A stretch of DNA of 64,000 nt from Pasteurella bettyae CCUG 2042 (GCF_000262245.1 NZ_AJSX01000034.1:48883-112882); one strand, 5' to 3'. Positions 39,130 through 49,693 are shown, counted from the first letter of the stretch. Notes: a model not told the origin generated them from the letters alone. Numbers and translations: made by a program.

Positions 39130-39336
39130 TGAGTCAAATATTTTTTTGTATAATAGAATAAATTCTAAATTTAGTATTTCCTTTATATAAAAATTGCGAT
39201 AATCTCTAAAAACTATTCTTTTTTATTGATTAAACGTTGTCTTATCGTTTGGAAGAATAGTGATACAGGAAGATCTTATTTGATCTATTCGTAGTTCATT
39301 CGCAAGTTCTGCTTGCATAACCTAAGTTATCAATTT

Positions 39337-40578
39337 ATGAATATTTCACGTTTATTTGCATTTTTTTTCCAAGGAAATTTGGTAAAAAGAATTTTCATTG
39401 GTTTAATACTCGGTATTATTGTGGCGTTGATTGCACCTTCTTTAGAAGCAATGTTAGGGTTTAATATTGCTGAGAAGGTCGGTGTGCTAGGACAAATATT
39501 TGTTAAAGCACTACGTGGCGTTGCCCCAATTCTAATTTTCGTATTAGTGATGGCTGCACTTGCAAGTCGCAAAGTAGGCTCAAAAAGTAATATGAAAGAG
39601 ATTATTGTGCTTTATCTGATTGCAACTTTCTTAGCAGCAGTTGCCGCAGTAATTGCCGCATTTCTATTCCCGACAGAAGTCGCACTTGCTAAAGCAGAAG
39701 ATACCAGTACTGCACCGCAAGGGGTTTCTCAAGTTTTATTAACGCTTGTGCTAAATGTAGTGGATAACCCTCTAAATGCGATTTTTAAAGCAAACTTTAT
39801 TGGCGTATTAGCTTGGTCAATTGGTTTAGGTTTAGCATTCCGTCATGCTTCAGATGCGACTAAAAATGTCCTTTCTGATTTTGCCGAAGGTGTTTCTAAA
39901 ATCGTTCATGTGATTATTGCCTTTGCCCCATTTGGTGTATTTGGTTTAGTAGCTGAAACATTAGCAGCAAAAGGATTAGAAGCATTAGCAGGTTATAGCC
40001 AATTATTAGTAGTGTTAATTGGCACAATGTTATTCTCTGCATTTGTTATTAATCCAATTCTGGTGTATTGGAAAATTCGTAAAAATCCATACCCATTGGT
40101 TTGGATGTGTACTCGTGAGAGTGGATTAACGGCTTTCTTTACTCGTAGTTCTGCAGCCAATATTCCAGTGAATATTAGTTTAGCAAAACGTTTAAATCTT
40201 GATGAAGAAACTTATTCTGTGTCTATTCCATTGGGTGCGAATATTAATATGGCGGGTGCGGCAATTACCATTACGATTTTAACCCTAGCAGCGGTTCATA
40301 CCCTAGGAATTGAAGTTTCGTTCACAAGTGCTATTTTACTCAGTGTGGTAGCTTCATTATGTGCTTGTGGTGCATCTGGTGTTGCTGGTGGCTCATTATT
40401 ATTGGTTCCGTTAGCTTGTAGTTTATTTGGTATTACTGATGATGTTGCGGCACAAATGATTGGTGTTGGTTTTGTGATTAGTATTTTACAGGATTCTACT
40501 GAAACAGCACTTAACTCTTCAACTGATGTATTATTTACAGCTGCAGTTTGTATGGAACAAGAACGTAAAAATAGTTAA
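39337..40578 (+). CDS. sstT: Sodium/serine-threonine symporter SstT
   Basis: 413 residues from the ATG at 39337, matching E. coli SstT (414). The dicarboxylate/amino-acid:cation symporter (DAACS) family signatures are visible: [46 protein letters not shown] and [13 protein letters not shown]. It is an inner-membrane carrier with eight helices and two hairpin loops that takes up serine and threonine with sodium. Single transcription unit with a strong downstream hairpin. Confidence 0.93.
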   Translation: MNISRLFAFFFQGNLVKRIFIGLILGIIVALIAPSLEAMLGFNIAEKVGVLGQIFVKALRGVAPILIFVLVMAALASRKVGSKSNMKEIIVLYLIATFLAAVAAVIAAFLFPTEVALAKAEDTSTAPQGVSQVLLTLVLNVVDNPLNAIFKANFIGVLAWSIGLGLAFRHASDATKNVLSDFAEGVSKIVHVIIAFAPFGVFGLVAETLAAKGLEALAGYSQLLVVLIGTMLFSAFVINPILVYWKIRKNPYPLVWMCTRESGLTAFFTRSSAANIPVNISLAKRLNLDEETYSVSIPLGANINMAGAAITITILTLAAVHTLGIEVSFTSAILLSVVASLCACGASGVAGGSLLLVPLACSLFGITDDVAAQMIGVGFVISILQDSTETALNSSTDVLFTAAVCMEQERKNS

Positions 40579-40605
40579 TTTTTGCGTTAATTGATTAAAA
40601 TTATG

Positions 40606-40640
40606 AAAGCGCTTTCTTTAGCAATAGAGAAAGCGCTTTA
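40606..40640 (+). terminator. Terminator after sstT
   Basis: AAAGCGCTTTCT (40606-40617) pairs perfectly with AGAAAGCGCTTT (40628-40639), then ATTTC. Confidence 0.75.
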
Positions 40641-40875
40641 TTTCATTTAAATATGCATAAATTATGTGATCAATAAATTAAATAAATAGAAAGGTTAAGC
40701 AGTTTTATTAAGTAACTCATATTAATTATTTATTTTTAAAATAGGCTAAATGGAATTAAGCATCTATGTTAATTTGTTTCTGAGAATCATGGTTATTCTT
40801 ATGTACAAAGTGCGGTGTAATTTGTTATATTTTTGTAAATTAGTCAGTCTTTAGTATTTATAAGGAGAAAATAGT

Positions 40876-41799
40876 ATGGATATTCTTGAAGGACTTCCAA
40901 TTGCGGTGATTGTTTTTATTGTGCTTGTAGTACTTGTTGTTTCTTCAGCACTTAAAACTGTACCACAAGGTTTCAATTGGACCATTGAACGTTTTGGTCG
41001 TTATATTAAAACCTTGAGTCCAGGCTTAAACTTTATTATACCTTTCGTAGATCGTGTCGGTCGTAAAATTAATATGATGGAACAAGTCATCGATATTCCA
41101 TCACAAGAAGTGATTTCAAAAGATAATGCTAATGTATCTATTGATGCAGTATGTTTCGTGCAGGTTGTTGATGCCCGTAGTGCGGCTTATGAAGTGAATC
41201 ATTTAGAGCAAGCCATTGTCAATTTAGTCATGACTAATATACGTACTGTATTAGGCTCAATGGAATTAGATGAAATGCTTTCACAACGTGATAATATCAA
41301 TGGTCGTTTACTTTCTATTGTCGATGAAGCAACCAATCCTTGGGGGGTAAAAGTGACACGTATTGAAATTCGTGATGTTCGCCCACCTCGTGAACTAAGC
41401 GAAGCGATGAATGCACAAATGAAGGCTGAAAGAAATAAACGAGCAGAAATTTTAGAAGCTGAAGGGATTCGTCAAGCTCAAATCTTACGAGCTGAAGGTG
41501 AGAAACAATCTAAGATTCTCAAAGCTGAAGGTGAACGTCAAGAAGCGTTCTTGCAAGCTGAAGCACGGGAACGTGCTGCTGAAGCAGAGGCAAAAGCAAC
41601 ACAAATGGTATCTGAGGCTATTGTTGGCGGAGATACCAAAGCGATTAATTACTTTATTGCTCAAAAATATACAGAAGCTCTTAAAGAGATTGGTGGTTCA
41701 AGTAATAGTAAAGTGGTGTTAATGCCACTTGAAGCAGGTAACTTAATTAGTTCTGTGGCAGGGATTGCGGAATTATTAAAAGGCGATAAAAAGTCATAA
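40876..41799 (+). CDS. qmcA: SPFH/band-7 (stomatin-like) membrane protein QmcA
   Basis: 307 residues. An N-terminal membrane segment (about 8-25, [18 protein letters not shown]) is followed by an SPFH domain (about 30-190, [19 protein letters not shown]). A charged coiled-coil follows with repeats such as [20 protein letters not shown], and a C-terminal oligomerisation segment. Partners of this family are NfeD-type proteins, and one is encoded next. Likely organises membrane microdomains and influences protease access. An uptake sequence lies upstream near 40808. Confidence 0.9.
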   Translation: MDILEGLPIAVIVFIVLVVLVVSSALKTVPQGFNWTIERFGRYIKTLSPGLNFIIPFVDRVGRKINMMEQVIDIPSQEVISKDNANVSIDAVCFVQVVDARSAAYEVNHLEQAIVNLVMTNIRTVLGSMELDEMLSQRDNINGRLLSIVDEATNPWGVKVTRIEIRDVRPPRELSEAMNAQMKAERNKRAEILEAEGIRQAQILRAEGEKQSKILKAEGERQEAFLQAEARERAAEAEAKATQMVSEAIVGGDTKAINYFIAQKYTEALKEIGGSSNSKVVLMPLEAGNLISSVAGIAELLKGDKKS

Positions 41800-41855
41800 T
41801 ATGAATAATTAGGCAGGATTTTTCCTGCTTAATTTCTCTTATTGAAGGAGTCGAA

Positions 41856-42311
41856 ATGGATTGGTTAACAACTTGGTCAGTATGGCATTGGATGATTTTA
41901 GGATTCATATTATTAATTGGTGAAATAATACTTCCTGGCATTTTTCTGTTATGGTGGGGGATTGCGGCTATTATTACTGCGGCAATAATGGCGTTAGTAC
42001 CTAGTATAAGTTTGACGATATTAGGCATTTTTTATGCTATTTTGGCATTTATATTAAGTCTTGTTTGGTGGAAATACCAACATCGAAAAGATGCTTATGA
42101 TGAAGCCCAAACTGTTTTAAATCAACGTCAACATGCAATGTTAGGAGCAACAGGTATTGTGCAAGAATTTGCAGATACTGGTGTTGGGCGTGGTTATTTT
42201 GGTGATACCACTTGGCGAATTCAAGGAGTTGAGTTGCAAGTCGGTGATCGTATTGAAGTTGTTAGTGTACAAGGAATTACACTAAAAGTACGTAAGTTAG
42301 GGAAAATTTAA
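41856..42311 (+). CDS. NfeD-like membrane protein (YbbK family)
   Basis: 151 residues. Two or three membrane helices (about 14-70) are followed by a C-terminal NfeD OB-fold (about 90-150, MLGATGIVQEFADTGVGRG, QGVELQVGDRIEVVSVQGITLKV). Gene pairs of SPFH and NfeD proteins are widespread (qmcA-ybbK in E. coli). The stop TAA shares its last base with the ATG of the next gene. GAAGGAG precedes the start. Confidence 0.88.
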   Translation: MDWLTTWSVWHWMILGFILLIGEIILPGIFLLWWGIAAIITAAIMALVPSISLTILGIFYAILAFILSLVWWKYQHRKDAYDEAQTVLNQRQHAMLGATGIVQEFADTGVGRGYFGDTTWRIQGVELQVGDRIEVVSVQGITLKVRKLGKI

Positions 42312-42925
42312 TGAAGCATTTAGTTATTTTTGCTCATCCAAATACAAAAAATAGTTTTAATAAAGCCATTCTAGAGCGTGTTTTACAGGCGAGTAAAAAA
42401 GCCAATGTAGAAACTGTTGTCAGAGATCTTTATAGCATGGAATTTAACCCAGTGATTTCATGGGAAGAATTATCAGGCACATTTCAAGGGATCATTGCAT
42501 CTGAAATTAAATATGAACAAAAACTGATTTCAGAGGCAGATTTAATTACTCTAGTTTATCCATTATGGTGGATGGGATATCCTGCGATCTTAAAAGGTTA
42601 TTTAGAGCGGGTATTAACAGCTGGATTTGCTTATCAAAGTAATGAAAATGGCACAGTAGGACTACTCACAGGTAAGCAAATGCAGCAATTTATTACTCTT
42701 GGTAATGGTGTTGAACGTTATCAAAAAATTGGCTTTGCAAAATCATTAGATGATACTTTGGTCAATGGTTTATTTAATTATGTTGGAATTAATGATATTG
42801 AGCATAGCTTTTTAGGGGATATTCATATTATTGATGCTCAAGCTCGTCATAAGATGTTAGATGAAGTTGAGGCAAAAATTTTTGAAAAATTGACCGCACT
42901 TTTAGGAGCTAAAGTTAATGTCTGA
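42311..42925 (+). CDS. NAD(P)H-dependent flavodoxin-fold oxidoreductase (KefF/MdaB-like)
   Basis: 204 residues. A flavodoxin-like fold quinone reductase family: HLVIFAHPNTKNSFNKAIL at the N terminus, TLVYPLWWMGYPAILKGYLERVLTAGFAY forming the flavin-binding core. It should reduce quinones or other small electrophiles with NAD(P)H. Translationally coupled to nfeD (one-base overlap) and overlaps the following TorD-like gene by 8 bases, with an uptake sequence in the overlap approach (near 42892-42902). Confidence 0.87.
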   Translation: MKHLVIFAHPNTKNSFNKAILERVLQASKKANVETVVRDLYSMEFNPVISWEELSGTFQGIIASEIKYEQKLISEADLITLVYPLWWMGYPAILKGYLERVLTAGFAYQSNENGTVGLLTGKQMQQFITLGNGVERYQKIGFAKSLDDTLVNGLFNYVGINDIEHSFLGDIHIIDAQARHKMLDEVEAKIFEKLTALLGAKVNV

Positions 42926-43475
42926 GTTACAAATTAATAACTTTTCTCTTATTAGTCGTTTATTTGGAAATCTATTCTATCGTTCTCCCGAGGAGCCAGT
43001 TCTAGAAGCGGTATTTCATTGGTTACAACAAAAAGGTTTAGAACAAGTTTGGGCATTAGATGCTGATGATGAAGTTTTACAAGCACTTGAAAACATACAA
43101 ATGCCTATTGCAAAAGAGGTTTTAGCTGAAGAATATTATCGCTTATTTTTAACGGATATGCCGAAAGTTGATAGTAAACTTTCTTCTTATGGCATTGATG
43201 TAAATGAATTTATGAGTTTTCGACAAGAACGTGGCATGCCAGCTGTAGAATCTGCGGATCATTTTGCTTTACTTTTACTCACAGCCTCTTGGATTGAGGA
43301 TAATCTAGATTCTATTAATGCACAACGAACTCTATTTGAAACCTTTTTATTGCCTTGTGCCAGCAAATTCTTAACAAAAGTAGAAAGCCACGCATCGCTA
43401 CCTTTCTATCGTTCTTTGGCATTATTGACGAGAGAAATTTTAGCTGCCATGGCAGATGAGCTAGAAGAAAGCTAA
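42918..43475 (+). CDS. TorD/DmsD-family chaperone for molybdoenzymes
   Basis: 185 residues, all-helical. The pattern LAEEYYRLFLTDMPKVDSKLSSYG and HFALLLLTASWIEDNL fits TorD/DmsD/NarJ-type chaperones, which bind Tat signal peptides of molybdenum enzymes before cofactor insertion. AGGAG lies before the ATG inside the end of the preceding gene. No molybdoenzyme operon is adjacent, so the client is unknown. This gives a functional link to the molybdate genes in the window. Confidence 0.75.
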   Translation: MSELQINNFSLISRLFGNLFYRSPEEPVLEAVFHWLQQKGLEQVWALDADDEVLQALENIQMPIAKEVLAEEYYRLFLTDMPKVDSKLSSYGIDVNEFMSFRQERGMPAVESADHFALLLLTASWIEDNLDSINAQRTLFETFLLPCASKFLTKVESHASLPFYRSLALLTREILAAMADELEES

Positions 43476-43494
43476 AATAAGCCTAGCAAAAGAT

Positions 43495-43522
43495 AAGCCT
43501 CAAACTCTGTTGAGGCTTTTTT
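43495..43522. terminator. Terminator between the TorD-like gene and yccF
   Basis: AAGCCTCAA and TTGAGGCTTTTTT around a 6-base loop, between convergent genes. Confidence 0.8.
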
Positions 43523-43978
43523 CTATGCATTACGTTGATTTTCAAATTCTTTTTCTGCTCTATGCTGACGGGCTAATTGAGCCATCTCTTTGGGCACGAC
43601 ACGTTGACCTACAGGAAATAAAGAAATGCCTGCGAGTTTAAAATGGGCTAACCCAGTTGGAATCCCAATGATCGTAATACATTGTGCAATACCAGTCAGA
43701 ATATGCAATAAGCACAACCACCAGCCAAAAAGAATAAACCAAAGTAAATTTAAAACAGAACCTAAAGAATTTGCTAATGAACTTTTAGGTTCAAGATATT
43801 TTACATGGATAATATCATTACCAAATGGCATAAGGGACATTTTAGTAATTTCCCAACAGCTACGTGAATAGGGAAGTGTGATAATTAATATTGCACTTAT
43901 GAGAGTCGCAATTAACCAGCCAATAGTTGTTGCAAAACCCCCGAGTACAAAATTAAGAATATTGAGAATGAATGCCAT
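43523..43978 (-). CDS. yccF: YccF family inner-membrane protein
   Basis: 151 residues. Two YccF repeats with membrane helices: FVLGGFATTIGWLIATLI and LWFILFGWWLCLLHILTGIAQCITIIGIP, each followed by the LPYSRSCWEITK/FPVGQ-type loop. Function unknown; E. coli YccF is also encoded near mgsA. The C terminus is a short charged tail. Ends immediately before a shared terminator; mgsA lies 12 bases upstream on the same strand. Confidence 0.88.
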   Translation of the reverse strand: MAFILNILNFVLGGFATTIGWLIATLISAILIITLPYSRSCWEITKMSLMPFGNDIIHVKYLEPKSSLANSLGSVLNLLWFILFGWWLCLLHILTGIAQCITIIGIPTGLAHFKLAGISLFPVGQRVVPKEMAQLARQHRAEKEFENQRNA

Positions 43979-43990
43979 TGTTTTTAACCT

Positions 43991-44449
43991 CTATTTCAAA
44001 CGTTCTTGCAAATATCCTTGGTAATCAGGAATGCGAATTTTAATATCTTGATTAAAGAGGCTAGAATTAATTAAGAAATCAGCTGTAGCAATATTCATTG
44101 CATGAGGAATATTCCACACAGTAGCAATGCGTAGTAAAGCTTTTACATCAGGATCATGAGGTACGGCATCCATTGGATCCCAAAAGAAAATCATCATATC
44201 TATTTTATTTTCAGCGATCAATGCACCTAGTTGTTGATCGCCTCCCATTGGACCACTTAATAAGCTATTTACCGATAATCCAGTTGCATCAGCGATCAAA
44301 TGCCCAGTCGTGCCAGTAGCATATAATTCATGAGGGGTTAATTGTGCTACATGCTGGCTACACCAACTGATTAAATCCTTTTTGCAGTGATCATGAGCGA
44401 CTAAAGCAATATGTTTGCGGACGGTAACGTTACGAAAAATGTTATTCAT
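43991..44449 (-). CDS. mgsA: Methylglyoxal synthase
   Basis: 152 residues, the exact family length. It converts dihydroxyacetone phosphate to methylglyoxal and phosphate. The catalytic Asp71 is in [16 protein letters not shown]; the [15 protein letters not shown] segment and the phosphate-binding TGTTG are present. The order yccF-mgsA-yccT on this strand echoes E. coli, with helD absent here. Confidence 0.95.
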   Translation of the reverse strand: MNNIFRNVTVRKHIALVAHDHCKKDLISWCSQHVAQLTPHELYATGTTGHLIADATGLSVNSLLSGPMGGDQQLGALIAENKIDMMIFFWDPMDAVPHDPDVKALLRIATVWNIPHAMNIATADFLINSSLFNQDIKIRIPDYQGYLQERLK

Positions 44450-44494
44450 CGTTTTTTCCTTCTATCAAATGTTAATATTATATTGCTATATGAA

Positions 44495-44522
44495 AAAAGT
44501 GCGGTAAAGATACCGCACTTTT
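44495..44522 (-). terminator. Perfect paired-uptake hairpin after yccT
   Basis: AAAAGTGCGGTA, loop AAGA, TACCGCACTTTT: a 12-bp perfect stem made of two complete uptake sequences. Confidence 0.85.
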
Positions 44523-44551
44523 GGAATAGTAAGCATAAATTAAAAGCTTCC

Positions 44552-45205
44552 TTATTGTTTTTTAGCCCAATTTAAGAAGCGGGTTTGAGTTTCTTTATCA
44601 GCTTGTTGGAACCAGTATTGCAACATTTGTTCTGCAGCATTTTCACCTTGTACAACGACTTTTGATTTTGCTACTTTTCCTGCAGTTGTTCCCATTGCAG
44701 TAGTCATTGTTGTACTTGCTAAGGCTGGAACTGCTGCTTTAGCGCCTGAAGTATTGTAGCTCGATAGATTATCTACCAAGTTTACGCTAGGTAAGAACCC
44801 TTCTTGCATTAAATATTCTTGTTGATTAGCAACGTCGGCACCAGCGCTAGTTTTTACAATAATTTTTGGTGATGCTTTAAAGTTTTCAATATCACGTTTA
44901 TTTTTTAATGATGGAGCACTAAGTTGAATATCTTCGCTTCTGCCATCAAATGTCACAACAATAGGATCTGATTCAAATAAACCTGATTCTGCACCACGAA
45001 GAATTTCAGATACACGCACAACCACTTGATGTTTTTTGGTATCATTAATTTCAAATGATTTTGCTTGTTTTAAAAGTGATTTATTTGCTTTTTGACCATC
45101 AATTGCAACAAATTCAACATTTGATGAGGTGGTTACAACACCAGCAATCGTTGCTGTAGAAGTTAATAAAGCGGTCATTGCTAATGCAGTAAGACGAAGT
45201 TTCAT
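44552..45205 (-). CDS. yccT: YccT/DUF2057 family periplasmic protein
   Basis: 217 residues. A signal peptide ends near TIAG (about 22). The mature part has the DUF2057 pattern: VEFVAIDGQKANKSLLKQ, HQVVVRVSEILRGAESGLFESDPIVVTFDG. The C-terminal ENAAEQMLQYWFQQADKETQTRFLNW is a helical tail typical of the family. In E. coli YccT (CsgI) dampens curli assembly; no curli genes are seen here. The neighbourhood (mgsA, acyP) is conserved. Confidence 0.87.
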   Translation of the reverse strand: MKLRLTALAMTALLTSTATIAGVVTTSSNVEFVAIDGQKANKSLLKQAKSFEINDTKKHQVVVRVSEILRGAESGLFESDPIVVTFDGRSEDIQLSAPSLKNKRDIENFKASPKIIVKTSAGADVANQQEYLMQEGFLPSVNLVDNLSSYNTSGAKAAVPALASTTMTTAMGTTAGKVAKSKVVVQGENAAEQMLQYWFQQADKETQTRFLNWAKKQ

Positions 45206-45403
45206 ATGAGCTCCTTTCTGTTAAGAAGTATATTAATAGATTTTGTTCTTTTTCACGTTGCGAATAGAATAACTCCCAATGAAAAGAGTAAATCTATTTC
45301 AAGTGCTTTTTCTATCCTATGCTAATTTCACTAAAATGGAAATAGGTAATATGAAAAAAATCTATTTATATAAATTAAATCAAGGAGTAAGGGAGATTTT
45401 TCA

Positions 45404-45682
45404 ATGCAAAAAAGACAATTTCTGATTTATGGTATTGTACAGGGAGTTGGCTTTCGTTACTTCACTTGGAGAAAGGCGAAAGAAATTGGTTTGAAAGGAA
45501 TGGTAAGGAATTTACATGATGGATCCGTTGAAGCAATTATTTATGGTAATGAACAACAATTATCTGTTTTCCGTACTTGGATAGCACAAGGCCCCGCGCA
45601 TGCTAAAGTTGATAAAGTGATTGAACAGACTTATCTTGGTGAGCAGGATTTTACTGATTTTTATGTACATCACTACAGATGA
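45404..45682 (+). CDS. acyP: Acylphosphatase
   Basis: 92 residues. The active-site Arg18 (GIVQGVGFRYFTW) and Asn36 (GMVRNLHDGSVEA) are both present. Hydrolyses acyl phosphates; cytosolic. GGGAG eight bases before the ATG. In E. coli acyP (yccX) neighbours tusE and yccA; here the yfeABCD operon lies between them. Confidence 0.93.
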   Translation: MQKRQFLIYGIVQGVGFRYFTWRKAKEIGLKGMVRNLHDGSVEAIIYGNEQQLSVFRTWIAQGPAHAKVDKVIEQTYLGEQDFTDFYVHHYR

Positions 45683-45688
45683 TGGTTT

Positions 45689-45727
45689 AAAAGTGCGGTA
45701 TAAATTTAAAAAAATTACCGCACTTTT
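45689..45727. terminator. Paired uptake terminator between acyP and yfeD
   Basis: AAAAGTGCGGTA (45689-45700) faces TACCGCACTTTT (45716-45727), between convergent genes. Confidence 0.8.
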
Positions 45728-46539
45728 AATTTATTGTAAGCTAATGCAAAACTGAAGAACACAACTTGTACAATAATAATACAAGGACCAATATCGGCAT
45801 TGATGTGATAGCTTACTAAGGTTCCCATAAAGCTTGAAATAATAGAGCTTATGATGGCGAACAATAGCATGTAGTCGAATCGTTTGGTTAGTAAGTATGC
45901 GGTAATACCTGGAGAGATTAACATTGCTACCACTAAAATAACACCGACCACTTGCATTGCTGTAATAATGGTCAAGGACAAGAGAATTAGCAAACCATAA
46001 TATAGTAGTTTAGGAGAGAGTCCTACAATTCTTGCTTGGCTAGGATCAAAGCAATATAGCAATAAATCACGTCTTTTGAGGAGAACAATAAAAAACACAA
46101 TACAAGAAATGATTGCTGTTTGAATCAATTCTGAATGACTAACTCCTAATAAATTCCCGAATAAAATATGTAATAAATGTTGGTCTGTTTCAACCTTGGT
46201 AAATAATACTAAACCCAAAGCAAACATACCTGAAAAAACGATTCCCATCACCGTATCTTCTTTGATACGACTATTTTCTTTGAGATAACCAACGCCTAAA
46301 GAACAGCAAAGACCAGAAAAAAAAGCACCGATCATAAGAGGTAAACCCAACATATAGGCAATCACAATGCCAGGTAAAACGGCATGAGAAATGGCATCGC
46401 CCATTAATGACCAACCCTTTAGCACTAAGTAACAAGATAGAAGGGCACAGATTGTTGCCACAATGATTGCTGTAAAAAGAGCATTTTGCATAAAGGGAAA
46501 ACTTAGCGGAACAGTAAACCATGCGATTAATGTATTCAT
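45715..46539 (-). CDS. yfeD: Iron/manganese ABC transporter permease YfeD
   Basis: 274 residues, about eight helices, ABC-3 permease family (CYLVLKGWSLMGDAISHAVLPG, DPSQARIVGLSPKLLYY). The start overlaps the end of yfeC by four bases (ATGA). Last gene of yfeABCD. The terminator arm overlaps its last codons. Confidence 0.92.
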   Translation of the reverse strand: MNTLIAWFTVPLSFPFMQNALFTAIIVATICALLSCYLVLKGWSLMGDAISHAVLPGIVIAYMLGLPLMIGAFFSGLCCSLGVGYLKENSRIKEDTVMGIVFSGMFALGLVLFTKVETDQHLLHILFGNLLGVSHSELIQTAIISCIVFFIVLLKRRDLLLYCFDPSQARIVGLSPKLLYYGLLILLSLTIITAMQVVGVILVVAMLISPGITAYLLTKRFDYMLLFAIISSIISSFMGTLVSYHINADIGPCIIIVQVVFFSFALAYNKLKVR

Positions 46540-47420
46540 TTTGCTTCCCTTGAAATTTTTTCAATATCTACCGCACTTTTTAATGCAGTAACTCGTTTTT
46601 GGTTGATTAAGCCATATTTAGGTGAGAAGAAAAATGCACATAAAAATATCAGTGTTTGCAGGCAAACAATTAAGCCTCCTGTTGCGCCATCTAAGAAATA
46701 ACTGATATAGGCACCTATTGAGCTGGTTAGTGTTCCTAATATCATCGCAATAATGAGCATTTTACTAAAACGATCCGTCAGTAAATAAGCTGTAGCACCA
46801 GGAGTAATAACCATTGCAATAACGAGAATGGCACCAACAGTTTGTAGTGCGGCGACAATACAAGCACTTAGTAAGGTAAAAAAGAGAATTTTATATTTTG
46901 TTGGAGATAATCCGACGGCTACCGCTTGAGTTTCATCAAAGAACACAAGTAATAGATCTTTCCAAAAGAAAAATAAAAAAATCAAACAGATAATAATGAT
47001 TAGTGCCACTTGTATGACATCTTCATCAGCAATACCAAGGATATTCCCCAAGATAATTTCTTGCACATTCACTGAAGTTGGATTCAGCGAAATAATGAGT
47101 AAACCAATAGCAAAAAATGTGGTGAAAATAAAACCAATAACAGCATCTTCTTTTAATGTTGTCATAGATTTCACCCATAAAATAGAAAGTGCGGCGAGAA
47201 TGCCTGAAAAGAATGCACCTATAGCATAGGGAAGTGATAGAGCATAGGCGATGGCGACGCCAGGTACAACAGAATGCGACAATGCATCACCAATTAATGA
47301 CCAGCCTTTTAACATTAAATAGCAAGAAAGAAAAGCACTAACGCCTCCCACTGCCGCACTGATCACAATTGCCTTCAACATATAATTATAGCTAAAAGGT
47401 TCTAGTAAAAGTTCTAACAT
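46536..47420 (-). CDS. yfeC: Iron/manganese ABC transporter permease YfeC
   Basis: 294 residues, the same ABC-3 family as YfeD (CYLMLKGWSLIGDALSHSVVPG, DETQAVAVGLSPTKYKI, VGAILVIAMVITPGATAYLL). It forms the second half of the permease heterodimer. It starts seven bases after yfeB. A perfect uptake sequence lies near its 3' end (46573-46581). Confidence 0.92.
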   Translation of the reverse strand: MLELLLEPFSYNYMLKAIVISAAVGGVSAFLSCYLMLKGWSLIGDALSHSVVPGVAIAYALSLPYAIGAFFSGILAALSILWVKSMTTLKEDAVIGFIFTTFFAIGLLIISLNPTSVNVQEIILGNILGIADEDVIQVALIIIICLIFLFFFWKDLLLVFFDETQAVAVGLSPTKYKILFFTLLSACIVAALQTVGAILVIAMVITPGATAYLLTDRFSKMLIIAMILGTLTSSIGAYISYFLDGATGGLIVCLQTLIFLCAFFFSPKYGLINQKRVTALKSAVDIEKISREAK

Positions 47421-47427
47421 GATGAGA

Positions 47428-48318
47428 TTAGCCTTTTGATAAATAGTCTTTTACAATTGGTGCGGGTGGATCATTTTTTGTTTGTCCATAGAACACCGCT
47501 GGGCGTTCGTCATGATCCGTTAATACGGTGACGGTACGTTCATCTTCATCATCATGCAGATCTCGTCCTAATAATTTAATATGGCGAAGTACTCCACCAA
47601 AGACAGCTTCAAGATTTTGTTGAGTAAAGGTAGTTTCGGTTTTACCTGAAGCAATTATCGTACGATTAATCATAACTACTTGATCACAATAATCAGGCAC
47701 ACTGCCTAAATTATGGGTAGACACAAGAATTAAGTGACCTTCTTGACGCAATTGGCTTAGCAATTCAACGATGGCATTTTCAGTTTTAACATCTACACCA
47801 GTAAAAGGCTCGTCTAATAAAATCACTTGGCTTTGTTGTGCTAATGCTCTAGCTAGAAATACTCGTTTTTTTTGACCGCCAGATAGTTCACCAATTTGTC
47901 TGTCTAGCAAATGTTCAATATTAACACGAGCCATCGCTTCTTGGACTTTTTGTTTGTCTTTTTGGCTAGGAATACGTAAGAAATTCATATAGCCATAACG
48001 ACCTTGCATTACAACATCATATACAGAAACAGGAAATTGCCAGTCTACATCTTCACTTTGTGGGACATAAGAAATTAGATTTTGTTTGAGGGCTTTTTCG
48101 ATAGTAAAACCACAGAGGCGAATATCGCCTTGCTGTGGTTGTATTAAGCCCATCAGACTTTTAAATAATGTTGACTTACCACTGCCATTCACACCGACTA
48201 GTGCACAAGTTGTGCCACCTTCTAAATGAAAAGACACATCATGAATAGCCGTATGTCCATTGTTATATCGAACAGTAACGCCTTCGACATAGATTGAGGC
48301 AGGGTAAGTTGAGTTCAT
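47428..48318 (-). CDS. yfeB: Iron/manganese ABC transporter ATPase YfeB
   Basis: 296 residues. Walker [18 protein letters not shown]-loop [10 protein letters not shown], signature [15 protein letters not shown], Walker [13 protein letters not shown] and the switch STHNLG are all intact. A charged C-terminal extension ([13 protein letters not shown]) of about 50 residues follows the ATPase core, as in other YfeB proteins. Its ATG overlaps the stop of yfeA by one base. Confidence 0.94.
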   Translation of the reverse strand: MNSTYPASIYVEGVTVRYNNGHTAIHDVSFHLEGGTTCALVGVNGSGKSTLFKSLMGLIQPQQGDIRLCGFTIEKALKQNLISYVPQSEDVDWQFPVSVYDVVMQGRYGYMNFLRIPSQKDKQKVQEAMARVNIEHLLDRQIGELSGGQKKRVFLARALAQQSQVILLDEPFTGVDVKTENAIVELLSQLRQEGHLILVSTHNLGSVPDYCDQVVMINRTIIASGKTETTFTQQNLEAVFGGVLRHIKLLGRDLHDDEDERTVTVLTDHDERPAVFYGQTKNDPPAPIVKDYLSKG

Positions 48319-49199
48319 TATTTTTTAAATCCTTTTACAATAGTTGAAACAGTTGTTTGTAATAAATCAATATAAGTTGGAACTGGACCATTTTTTGCAG
48401 AAAGTGCATCTACATAAAGTACGCCACCGTATTTTGCACCTGTTTCTTTTGCCACTTGTTGAGCAGGTTTTGGTGAAATAGTACTTTCACTAAATACTAC
48501 TGGAATATGATTTTTACGAACCACATCAATAACATGGCGAACTTGTTTTGGAGTACCTTGTTGTTCTGCATTAATTGGCCATAAATAAGCTTCTTTAAAA
48601 CCATAATCTTTAATCAGATAACTAAATGCCCCTTCACTTGTGACTAACCAACGTTTGTCTTCAGGAATTTGATTAATTTTTTCACGTAATGGTTTATCAA
48701 GTGCTTTGATCTTGTCTGCATAAACTGCGGCATTTTTTTGATAAATTTCGCTGTTTGCTGGATCGTATTTAATAAACGCATTTTTGATGTTTTCAATATA
48801 GATTAAGGCGTTACTGGTAGACATCCAAGCATGAGGATTTGGCATATCTTTATAAGGACCTTCATAAATTGACATTGGCGTAATACCTTCAGTCACGACA
48901 ACTGCTGGTTTATCTTTCATATTTTGGAAGAATTTTTCAAACCAACGTTCTAAGTTTAAGCCATTCCATAAAATTAAATCTGCGGATTGAGCTTGTGCAA
49001 CGTCTTTTGGGGTAGGTTGATAATCGTGGATTTCAGCTCCAGGTTTGGTAATTGATTGTACATCAGCCGCATCGCCTGCAACATTTTGAGCAATATCTTG
49101 AATAATTGTAAAAGTGGTGACCACTTTCATTTTGGCGGAAGCTGAAATTGATACTGTACCAATTGCAGCAGCCATGATGGCTACTAAAAATTTACGCAT
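48318..49199 (-). CDS. yfeA: Periplasmic iron/manganese-binding protein YfeA
   Basis: 293 residues, ZnuA/MntC-like cluster A-I binding protein. A signal peptide ends at ISASA (about 22). Metal ligands appear as His in [12 protein letters not shown], His in [10 protein letters not shown], Glu in TSEGAFSYL and a late Asp near LYVDALS. It delivers Fe2+ or Mn2+ to YfeCD. A Fur-like box lies about 70 bases upstream, so iron repression is likely. Confidence 0.92.
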   Translation of the reverse strand: MRKFLVAIMAAAIGTVSISASAKMKVVTTFTIIQDIAQNVAGDAADVQSITKPGAEIHDYQPTPKDVAQAQSADLILWNGLNLERWFEKFFQNMKDKPAVVVTEGITPMSIYEGPYKDMPNPHAWMSTSNALIYIENIKNAFIKYDPANSEIYQKNAAVYADKIKALDKPLREKINQIPEDKRWLVTSEGAFSYLIKDYGFKEAYLWPINAEQQGTPKQVRHVIDVVRKNHIPVVFSESTISPKPAQQVAKETGAKYGGVLYVDALSAKNGPVPTYIDLLQTTVSTIVKGFKK

Positions 49200-49269
49200 A
49201 AACGTCTCCTTGTTGTTATGTTGATTAATAGCGAATATATACTAAACGTAAATGCTTAAATCATCAAGT

Positions 49270-49288
49270 GATAATCATTCGTATTATC
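49270..49288. promoter_or_regulatory. Fur box upstream of yfeABCD
   Basis: GATAATCATTCGTATTATC matches the 19-base Fur consensus with perfect outer hexamers and a degenerate centre. It is in the yfeA leader region, 71-89 bases before the start and partly abutting the tusE 3' end. Confidence 0.7.
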
Positions 49289-49297
49289 AAAATTTAT

Positions 49298-49627
49298 TTA
49301 TAGACATTTAGCAGGTTTGGGTAATCCTGCTAATTTTGTTGCTTGTTTTGCTGGCCCATCAGGAAATAAACGTTGTAAATATCGACTGTTACCTTTTTCT
49401 TCACCTAATTTCTGTGCCATTGCTTTTACCAGCATACGGATAGCAGGTGAAGTTTTATATTCTTGATAGAATTGACGGACAAAATAAATAACTTCCCAAT
49501 GAGCATCAGTTAGGGTTAAATTTTCTTTTTCTGCGATAGCCACAGCAACATTTTCATTCCATTGGGTTAAATCTAGTAGATAACCCGCAGGATCGGTTTC
49601 AATTGTAATATTATTTACTTTAATCAT
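49298..49627 (-). CDS. tusE: Sulfurtransferase TusE (DsrC family)
   Basis: 109 residues. The family ends with the conserved penultimate Cys (KPAKCL), which accepts persulphide sulphur from TusBCD for tRNA 2-thiouridine synthesis by Mnm[25 protein letters not shown] is the DsrC helix region, and the length is standard. In E. coli tusE neighbours yccA and yccX, as here apart from the yfe insertion. Confidence 0.94.
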   Translation of the reverse strand: MIKVNNITIETDPAGYLLDLTQWNENVAVAIAEKENLTLTDAHWEVIYFVRQFYQEYKTSPAIRMLVKAMAQKLGEEKGNSRYLQRLFPDGPAKQATKLAGLPKPAKCL

Positions 49628-49665
49628 AATTTACCTATATCAACTTTTATCGCTTATTATACAAA

Positions 49666-49693
49666 AAACGCTCCTAACAAAGTAGGAGCGTTT
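49666..49693 (-). terminator. Terminator after yccA
   Basis: AAACGCTCCTA and TAGGAGCGTTT form an 11-bp stem with loop ACAAAG, between yccA and tusE. Confidence 0.8.

Noticed and set aside
41498..41722. Overlapping frame within qmcA
   Set aside because: A shadow of the repetitive coiled-coil coding region in another frame; no start signal of its own.
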